DNA of 64,000 bases from Vespula vulgaris. Lineage: Eukaryota > Arthropoda > Insecta > Hymenoptera > Vespidae. The notes beneath the pieces were generated by a model. It did no database searches, was not told the origin of the DNA, and saw nothing but the letters and a program-made list of their open reading frames with translations. Of the stretch, positions 51,765 through 62,083 are shown in pieces. The translations under genes were made by a program, and so were the position numbers. How positions within the stretch are numbered: position 1 is the stretch's first letter; every line of letters begins with the position of its first letter. The stretch lies in NCBI RefSeq assembly GCF_905475345.1, contig NW_026114518.1, positions 62,001 to 126,000 on the forward strand. Direction: 5' to 3'.

Positions 51765-54700
51765 AGCGAGGGCATTGGAAAGGGCTCGTCGCCTCCTACA
51801 CGGCCATATTTTTTTCATCCAGATCTGACCAATAGGAGCCGAGTTACAACGGTTTAAATGGAACAAAGGAAAATAATCTTTCTTTAACAATTTTTTTCTC
51901 CAAAACTATAGCACCTACAACAACCGGACAGGGGTCATTGGAAGGCGCTCCTCGCGCCCTACACGGCCATATTTTGTTCATCCAGATCTGACCAATAGGA
52001 GCCGAGTTACAACGGTTTAAATGGAACAAAGGAAAATAATCTTTCTTTAACAATTTTTTTCTCCAAAACTATAGCACCTAGATCAACCGGACAGGGGTCA
52101 TTGGAAGGCGCTCCTCGCGCGATACACGGCCATATTTTGTTCATCCAGATCTGACCAATAGGAGCCGAGTTATAACGGTTTAAAGGGAACAAAGGAAAAA
52201 AAAATTCTCTTTAACAATTTTTTCCTCCGAAACTGTAGCACCTAGAACAACCGTAGCGAGGGCATTGGAAAGGGCTCGTCGCCTCCTACACGGCCATATT
52301 TTTTTCATCCAGATCTGACCGATAGGAGCCGAGTTACAACGGTTTAAATGGAACAAAGGAAAATAATCTTTCTTTAACAATTTTTTTCTCCAAAACTATA
52401 GCACCTAGATCAACCGGACAGCGGTCATTGGAAGGCGCTCCTCGCGCAATACACGGCCATATTTTGTTCATCCAGATCTGACCAATAGGAGCCGAGTTAT
52501 AGCGGTTTAAATGGAACAAAGGAGAAAAAAATTTTTCTTTAACAATTTTTTCCTAGGAAACTGTAGCACCTAGAACAACCGGAGCGAGGACATTGGAAAG
52601 GACTCGTCGCGCCGTACACGCCCATATTTTTTTCATCCAGATCTGACCAATAGGAGCCGAGTTACTACGGTTTAAATGGAACAAAGGAAAATAATCTTTC
52701 TTTAACAATTTTTTTCTCCGAAACCGTAGCCCCTAGAAAAACCGGAGCGAGGGCATTGGAAAGGGCTCGTCGCCTCCTACACGGCCATATTTTTTTCATC
52801 CAGAGCTGACCAATAGGAGCCGAGTTACAACGGTTTAAATGGAACAATGGAAAATAATCTTTCTTTAACAATTTTTTTCTCCAAAACTATAGCACCTAGA
52901 ACAACCGGACAGGGGTCATTGGAAGGCGCTCCTCGCGCCCTGCACGGCCATATTTTGTTCATCCAGATCTGACTAATAGGAGCCGAGTTATAACGGTTTA
53001 AATGGAACAAAGGAAAAAAAATTTTTCTTTAACAATTTTTTTCTCCGAAACTGTGGCACCTAGAACAACCAGAGCGAGGGCATTGGAAAGGGCTCGTCGC
53101 CTCCTACACGGCCATATTTTTTTCATCCAGATCTGACCAATAGGAGCCGAGTTACAACGGTTTAAATGGAACAAAGGAAAATAATCTTTCTTTAACAATT
53201 TTTTTCTCCAAAACTATAGCACCTACAACAACCGGACAGGGGTCATTGGAAGGCGCTCCTCGCGCACTACACGGCCATATTTTGTTCATCCAGATCTGAC
53301 CAATAGGAGCCGAATTATAACGGTTTAAAGGGAACAAAGGAAAAAAAATTTTCCTTTAACAATTTTTTTCTCCGAAACTATAGCACCTAGAACAACGGAA
53401 GTGAGGGCATTGGAAAGGGCTCGTCGCGCCGTACACGCCCATATTTTTTTCATCCAGATCTGACCAATAGGAGCCGAGTTATAGCGGTTTAAAGGAACAA
53501 AGGAAAAAAAAATTTTTCTTTCACAATTTTTCTCTCCGAAACTATAGCACCTAGAACAACCGTAGGGAGGGCATTGGAAAGGGCTCGTCGCCTCCTACAA
53601 GGCCATATTTTTTTCTTCCAGATCTGACCAATAGGAGCCGAGTTACAACGGTTTAAATGGAACAAAGGAAAATAATCTTTCTTTAACAATTTTTTTCTCC
53701 AAAACTATAGCACCTACAACAACCGGACAGGGGTCATTGGAAGGCGCTCCTCGCGCACTACACGGCCATATTTTGTTCATCCAGATCTGACCAATAGGAG
53801 CCGAATTATAACGGTTTAAAGGGTACAAAGGAAAAAAAATTTTCCTTTAACAATTTTTTTCTCCAAAACTATAGCACCTACAACAACCGGACAGGGGTCA
53901 TTGGAAGGCGCTCCTCGCGCACTACACGGCCATATTTTGTTCATCCAGATCTGACCAATAGGATCCGAGTTATAGCGGTTTAAATGGAACAAAGGAGAAA
54001 AAAATTTTTCTTTAACAATTTTTTCCTAGGAAACTGTAGCACCTAGAACAACCGGAGCGAGGACATTGGAAAGGACTCGTCGCGCCGTACACGCCCATAT
54101 TTTTTTCATCCAGATCTGACCAATAGGAGCCGAGTTACAACGGTTTAAATGGAACAAAGGAAAATAATCTTTCTTTAACAATTTTTTTCTCCAAAACTAT
54201 AGCACCTAGAACAACCGGACAGGGGTCATTGGAAGGCGCTCCTCGCGCACTACACGGCCATATTTTGTTCATCCAGATCTGACCAATAGGAGCCGAGTTA
54301 CAACGGTTTAAATGGAACAAAGGAAAATAATCTTTCTTTAACAATTTTTTTCTCCAAAACTATAGCACCTAGATCAACCGGACAGGGGTCATTGGAAGGC
54401 GCTCCTCGCGCGATACACGGCCATATTTTGTTCATCCAGATCTGACCAATAGGAGCCGAGTTATAACGGTTTAAAGGGAACAAAGGAAAAAAAAATTCTC
54501 TTTAACAATTTTTTCCTCCGAAACTGTAGCACCTAGAACAACCGTAGCGAGGGCATTGGAAAGGGCTCGTCGCCTCCTACACGGCCATATTTTTTTCATC
54601 CAGATCTGACCGATAGGAGCCGAGTTACAACGGTTTAAATGGAACAAAGGAAAATAATCTTTCTTTAACAATTTTTTTCTCCAAAACTATAGCACCTAGA

Positions 54701-57352
54701 TCAACCGGACAGCGGTCATTGGAAGGCGCTCCTCGCGCAATACACGGCCATATTTTGTTCATCCAGATCTGACCAATAGGAGCCGAGTTATAGCGGTTTA
54801 AATGGAACAAAGGAGAAAAAAATTTTTCTTTAACAATTTTTTCCTAGGAAACTGTAGCACCTAGAACAACCGGAGCGAGGACATTGGAAAGGACTCGTCG
54901 CGCCGTACACGCCCATATTTTTTTCATCCAGATCTGACCAATAGGAGCCGAGTTACTACGGTTTAAATGGAACAAAGGAAAATAATCTTTCTTTAACAAT
55001 TTTTTTCTCCGAAACCGTAGCCCCTAGAAAAACCGGAGCGAGGGCATTGGAAAGGGCTCGTCGCCTCCTACACGGCCATATTTTTTTCATCCAGAGCTGA
55101 CCAATAGGAGCCGAGTTACAACGGTTTAAATGGAACAATGGAAAATAATCTTTCTTTAACAATTTTTTTCTCCAAAACTATAGCACCTAGAACAACCGGA
55201 CAGGGGTCATTGGAAGGCGCTCCTCGCGCCCTGCACGGCCATATTTTGTTCATCCAGATCTGACTAATAGGAGCCGAGTTATAACGGTTTAAATGGAACA
55301 AAGGAAAAAAAATTTTTCTTTAACAATTTTTTTCTCCGAAACTGTGGCACCTAGAACAACCAGAGCGAGGGCATTGGAAAGGGCTCGTCGCCTCCTACAC
55401 GGCCATATTTTTTTCATCCAGATCTGACCAATAGGAGCCGAGTTACAACGGTTTAAATGGAACAAAGGAAAATAATCTTTCTTTAACAATTTTTTTCTCC
55501 AAAACTATAGCACCTACAACAACCGGACAGGGGTCATTGGAAGGCGCTCCTCGCGCACTACACGGCCATATTTTGTTCATCCAGATCTGACCAATAGGAG
55601 CCGAATTATAACGGTTTAAAGGGAACAAAGGAAAAAAAATTTTCCTTTAACAATTTTTTTCTCCGAAACTATAGCACCTAGAACAACGGAAGTGAGGGCA
55701 TTGGAAAGGGCTCGTCGCGCCGTACACGCCCATATTTTTTTCATCCAGATCTGACCAATAGGAGCCGAGTTATAGCGGTTTAAAGGAACAAAGGAAAAAA
55801 AAATTTTTCTTTCACAATTTTTCTCTCCGAAACTATAGCACCTAGAACAACCGTAGCGAGGGCATTGGAAAGGGCTCGTCGCCTCCTACACGGCCATATT
55901 TTTTTCATCCAGATCTGACCAATAGTAGCCGAGTTACAACGGTTTAAATGGAACAAAGGAAAATAATCTTTCTTTAACAATTTTTTTCTCCAAAACTATA
56001 GCACCTAGATCAACCGGACAGGGGTCATTGGAAGGCGCTCCTCGCGCAATACACGGCCATATTTTGTTCATCCAGATCTGACCAATAGGAGCCGAGTTAT
56101 AACGGTTTAAAGGGAACAGAGGAAAAAAAATTTTTCTTTAACAATTTTTTCCTCCGAAACTGTAGCACCTAGAACAACCGGAGCGAGGGAACTGGAAAGG
56201 GCTCGTCGCCTCCTACACGGTCATATTTTTTTCATCCAGATCTGACCAATAGGAGCCGAGTAACAACGGTTTAAATGGAACAAAGGAAAAAAAATTTTTT
56301 TTTAACAAGTTTTTTCTCCGAAACTGTGGCACCTAGAACAACCGGAGCGAGGGCATTGGAAAGGGCTCGTCGCGCCCTACACGCCCATATTTTTTTCATC
56401 CAGATCTGACCAATAGCAGCCGAGTTATAACGGTTTAAATGGAACAAACGAAAAAAAAATTTTTCTTTAACAATTTTTTCCTAGGAAACTGTAGCACCTA
56501 GAACAACCGGAGCGAGGGCATTGGAAAGGGCTCGTCGCGCCGTACACGCCCATATTTTTTTCATCCAGATCTGACCAATAGGAGCCGAGTTACAACGGTT
56601 TAAATGGAACAAAGGAAAATAATCTTTCTTTAACAATTTTTTTCTCCGAAACCGTGGCCCCTAGAACAACCGGAGCGAGGGCATTGGAAAGGGCTCGTCG
56701 CCTCCTACACGGCCATATTTTTTTCATCCAGATCTGACCAATAGGAGCCGAGTTACAACGGTTTAAATGGAACAAAGGAAAATAATCTTTCTTTAACAAT
56801 TTTTTTCTCCAAAACTATAGCACCTACAACAACCGGACAGGGGTCATTGGAAGGCGCTCCTCGCGCACTACACGGCCATATTTTGTTCATCCAGATCTGA
56901 CCAATAGGAGCCGAATTATAACGGTTTAAAGGGTACAAAGGAAAAAAAATTTTCCTTTAACAATTTTTTTCTCCGAAACTATAGCACCTAGAACAACGGA
57001 AGCGAGGGCATTGGAAAGGGCTCGTCGCGCCGTACACGCCCATATTTTTCTCATCCAGATCTGACCAATAGGAGCCGAGTTATAACGGTTTAAAGGGAAC
57101 AAAGGAAAAAAAAATTTTTCTTTCACAATTTTTCTCTCCGAAACTATAGCACCTAGAACAACCGTAGCGAGGGCATTGGAAAGGGCTCGTCGCCTCCTAC
57201 ACGGCCATATTTTTTTCATCTAGATCTGACCAATAGGAGCCGAGTTACTACGGTTTAAATGGAACAAAGGAAAATAATCTTTCTTTAACAATTTTTTTCT
57301 CCAAAACTATAGCACCTAGAACAACCGGACAGGGGTCATTGGAAGGCGCTCC

Positions 57353-57986
57353 TCACGCACTACACGGCCATATTATGTCCATCCAGATCTGACCAATAGG
57401 AGCAGAGTTATAACGGTATAAAGGGAACATTGGAAAAAAAAATTTTTCTTTAACAATTTTTTTCTCCGAAACTATAGCACCTAGAACAACCGGAGCGAGG
57501 GCATTGGAAAGTGCACGTCGCCTCCTACAGGCGCATATTTTTTTCATCCAGATCTGACCAATAGGAGCCGAGTTATAACGGTTTAAAGGGAACAAAGGAA
57601 ACAAAAATTTTTCTTTAACAATTTTTTCCTCCGAAACTGTAGCACTTAGAACAACCGGAGAGAGGGCATTGGAAAGGACTCGTCGCCTCCTACACGCCCA
57701 TATTTTTTTCATCCACATCTGACCAATAGGAGCCGAGTTACAACGGTTTAAATGGAACAAAGGAAAAAAAATTTTTTTTTAAAGATTTTTCTCACCGAAA
57801 CTGTGGCACCTAGAACAACCGGAGCGAGGGCATTGGAAAGGACTCGTCGCGCCGTACACGCCCATATTTTTTTCATCCAGATCTGACCAACTGGAGCCGA
57901 GTTATAACGGTTTAAAGGGAACAAAGGAAAAAAAAATTTTTTTAAATAATTTTTCTCTCCGAAACTATAGCACCTAGAACAAACGT
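57353..57986. repeat. Marker cassette, copy 11
   Basis: Same variant order, 38 monomers after copy 10; paralog of copies 6 and 8 (GTCCATCC, TTTCTCACCG). It is private in reading GAGGGCATTGGAAAGTGC where the others have GAGGGAATTGG (near 57500). The monomer expected just downstream is missing. Confidence 0.83.
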
Positions 57987-60900
57987 AGCGAGGGCATTGG
58001 AAAGGGCTCGTCGCCTCCTACACGGCCATATTTTTTTCATCCAGATCTGACCAATAGGAGCCGAGTTACAACGGTTTAAATGGAACAAAGGAAAATAATC
58101 TTTCTTTAACAATTTTTTTCTCCAAAACTATAGCACCTAGATCAACCGGACAGGGGTCATTGGAAGGCGCTCCTCGCGCGATACACGGCCATATTTTTTT
58201 CATCCAGATCTGACCAATAGGAGCCGAGTTATAACGGTTTAAAGGGAACAAAGGAAAAAAAAATTCTCTTTAACAATTTTTTCCTCCGAAACTGTAGCAC
58301 CTAGAACAACCGTAGCGAGGGCATTGGAAAGGGCTCGTCGCCTCCTACACGGCCATATTTTTTTCATCCAGATCTGACCGATAGGAGCCGAGTTACAACG
58401 GTTTAAATGGAACAAAGGAAAATAATCTTTCTTTAACAATTTTTTTCTCCAAAACTATAGCACCTAGATCAACCGGACAGCGGTCATTGGAAGGCGCTCC
58501 TCGCGCAATACACGGCCATATTTTGTTCATCCAGATCTGACCAATAGGAGCCGAGTTATAGCGGTTTAAATGGAACAAAGGAGAAAAAAATTTTTCTTTA
58601 ACAATTTTTTCCTAGGAAACTGTAGCACCTAGAACAACCGGAGCGAGGACATTGGAAAGGACTCGTCGCGCCGTACACGCCCATATTTCTTTCATCCAGA
58701 TCTGACCAATAGGAGCCGAGTTACTACGGTTTAAATGGAACAAAGGAAAATAATCTTTCTTTAACAATTTTTTTCTCCGAAACCGTAGCCCCTAGAAAAA
58801 CCGGAGCGAGGGCATTGGAAAGGGCTCGTCGCCTCCTACACGGCCATATTTTTTTCATCCAGATCTGACCAATAGGAGCCGAGTTACAACGGTTTAAATG
58901 GAACAATGGAAAATAATCTTTCTTTAACAATTTTTTTCTCCAAAACTATAGCACCTAGAACAACCGGACAGGGGTCATTGGAAGGCGCTCCTCGCGCCCT
59001 GCACGGCCATATTTTGTTCATCCAGATCTGACTAATAGGAGCCGAGTTATAACGGTTTAAATGGAACAAAGGAAAAAAAATTTTTCTTTAACAATTTTTT
59101 TCTCCGAAACTGTGGCACCTAGAACAACCAGAGCGAGGGCATTGGAAAGGGCTCGTCGCCTCCTACACGGCCATATTTTTTTCATCCAGATCTGACCAAT
59201 AGGAGCCGAGTTACAACGGTTTAAATGGAACAAAGGAAAATAATCTTTCTTTAACAATTTTTTTCTCCAAAACTATAGCACCTACAACAACCGGACAGGG
59301 GTCATTGGAAGGCGCTCCTCGCGCACTACACGGCCATATTTTGTTCATCCAGATCTGACCAATAGGAGCCGAATTATAACGGTTTAAAGGGAACAAAGGA
59401 AAAAAAATTTTCCTTTAACAATTTTTTTCTCCGAAACTATAGCACCTAGAACAACGGATGTGAGGGCATTGGAAAGGGCTCGTCGCGCCGTACACGCCCA
59501 TATTTTTTTCATCCAGATCTGACCAATAGGAGCCGAGTTATAGCGGTTTAAAGGAACAAAGGAAAAAAAAATTTTTCTTTCACAATTTTTCTCTCCGAAA
59601 CTATAGCACCTAGAACAACCGTAGCGAGGGCATTGGAAAGGGCTCGTCGCCTCCTACAAGGCCATATTTTTTTCTTCCAGATCTGACCAATAGGAGCCGA
59701 GTTACAACGGTTTAAATGGAACAAAGGAAAATAATCTTTCTTTAACAATTTTTTTCTCCAAAACTATAGCACCTACAACAACCGGACAGGGGTCATTGGA
59801 AGGCGCTCCTCGCGCACTACACGGCCATATTTTGTTCATCCTGATCTGACCAATAGGAGCCGAATTATAACGGTTTAAAGGGTACAAAGGAAAAAAAATT
59901 TTCCTTTAACAATTTTTTTCTCCAAAACTATAGCACCTAGATCAACCGGACAGGGGTCATTGGAAGGCGCTCCTCGTGCAATACACGGCCATATTTTGTT
60001 CATCCAGATCTGACCAATAGGATCCGAGTTATAGCGGTTTAAATGGAACAAAGGAGAAAAAAATTTTTCTTTAACAATTTTTTCCTAGGAAACTGTAGCA
60101 CCTAGAACAACCGGAGCGAGGACATTGGAAAGGACTCGTCGCGCCGTACACGCCCATATTTTTTTCATCCAGATCTGACCAATAGGAGCCGAGTTACAAC
60201 GGTTTAAATGGAACAAAGGAAAATAATCTTTCTTTAACAATTTTTTTCTCCGAAACCGTGGCCCCTAGAAAAACCGGAGCGAGGGCATTGGAAAGGGCTC
60301 GTCGCCTCCTACACGGCCATATTTTTTTGATCCAGAGCTGACCAATAGGAGCCGAGTTATAACGGTTTAAATGGAACAAAGGAAAAAAAATTTTTCTTTA
60401 ACAATTTTTTTCTCCGAAACTGTGGCACCTAGAACAACCAGAGCGAGGGCATTGGAAAGGGCTCGTCGCCTCCTACACGGCCATATTTTTTTCATCCAGA
60501 TCTGACCAATAGGAGCCGAGTTACAACGGTTTAAATGGAACAAAGGAAAATAATCTTTCTTTAACAATTTTTTTCTCCAAAACTATAGCACCTACAACAA
60601 CCGGACAGGGGTCATTGGAAGGCGCTCCTCGCGCACTACACGGCCATATTTTGTTCATCCAGATCTGACCAATAGGAGCCGAACTATAACGGTTTAAATG
60701 GTACAAAGGAAAAAAAAATTTTCCTTTAACAATTTTTTTCTCCGAAACTATAGCACCTAGAACAACCGAAGCGAGGGCATTGGAAAGGGCTCGTCGCGCC
60801 GTACACGCCCATATTTTTTTCATCCAGATCTGACCAATAGGAGCCGAGTTATAACGGTTTAAAGGGAACAAAGGAAAAAAAAATTTTTCTTTAACAATTT

Positions 60901-61449
60901 TTTCCTCCGAAACTGTGGCATCTAGAACAACTGGACCGATGTCATTGGAAAGGGCTCGTCGCGCCCTACGCGCCCATATTTTTTTCATCCAGATCTGACC
61001 AATAGGAGCCGAGTTACAACGGTTTAAATGGAACAAAGGAAAATAATCTTTCTTTAACAATTTTTTTCTCCGAAACTGCGGCACCTAGAACAACCAGAGC
61101 AAGGGCATTGGAAAGGGCTCGTCGCGCAATACACGGCCATATTTTGTTCATCCAGATCTGACCAATAGGAGCCGAGTTATAACGGTTTAAAGGGAACAAA
61201 GGAAAAAAAAATTTTTCTTTCACAATTTTTCTCTCCGAAACTATAGCACCTAGAACAACCGTAGCGAGGGCATTGGAAAGGGCTCGTCGCCTCCTACACG
61301 GCCATATTTTTTTCATCTAGATCTGACCAATAGGAGCCGAGTTACTACGGTTTAAATGGAACAAAGGAAAATAATCTTTCTTTAACAATTTTTTTCTCCA
61401 AAACTATAGCACCTAGAACAACCGGACAGGGGTCATTGGAAGGCGCTCC

Positions 61450-62083
61450 TCACGCACTACACGGCCATATTATGTTCATCCAGATCTGACCAATAGGAGC
61501 AGAGTTATAACGGTATAAAGGGAACATTGGAAAAAAAAATTTTTCTTTAACAATTTTTTTCTCCGAAACTATAGCACCTAGAACAACCGGAGCGAGGGAA
61601 TTGGAAAGTGCACGTCGCCTCCTACAGGCGCATATTTTTTTCATCCAGATCTGACCAATAGGAGCCGAGTTATAACGGTTTAAAGGGAACAAAGGAAACA
61701 AAAATTTTTCTTTAACAATTTTTTCCTCCGAAACTGTAGCACTTAGAACAACCGGAGAGAGGGCATTGGAAAGGACTCGTCGCCTCCTACACGCCCATAT
61801 TTTTTTCATCCACATCTGACCAATAGGAGCCGAGTTACAACGGTTTAAATGGAACAAAGGAAAAAAAATTTTTTTTTAAAGATTTTTCTCTCCGAAACTG
61901 TGGCACCTAGAACAACCGGAGCGAGGGCATTGGAAAGGACTCGTCGCGCCGTACACGCCCATATTTTTTTCATCCAGATCTGACCAACTGGAGCCGAGTT
62001 ATAACGGTTTAAAGGGAACAAAGGAAAAAAAAATTTTTTTAAATAATTTTTCTCTCCGAAACTATAGCACCTAGAACAAACGT
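61450..62083. repeat. Marker cassette, copy 12
   Basis: Same variant order, 25 monomers after copy 11 and 12939 bp from copy 9, with GTTCATCC and ACAAACGTAGCG at its end. Confidence 0.83.

Larger units (their letters stand above)
48410..53710. repeat. 16-monomer tandem duplication (offset 2620 bp)
   Basis: Copy one is about 48410-51029, copy two about 51030-53649, with similarity continuing to about 53710. Each starts just before a B unit with CTCACGCAC and ATTATGTTC and contains one complete marker cassette. I saw only a handful of private differences: GAAACTATGGCACC against GAAACTGTGGCACC near 50430/53050, GCGCACTAC against GCGCCCTAC near 49335/51955, and TTTTTCTTTAAAG against TTTTTTTTTAAAG near 48931/51551. 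Confidence 0.84.
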
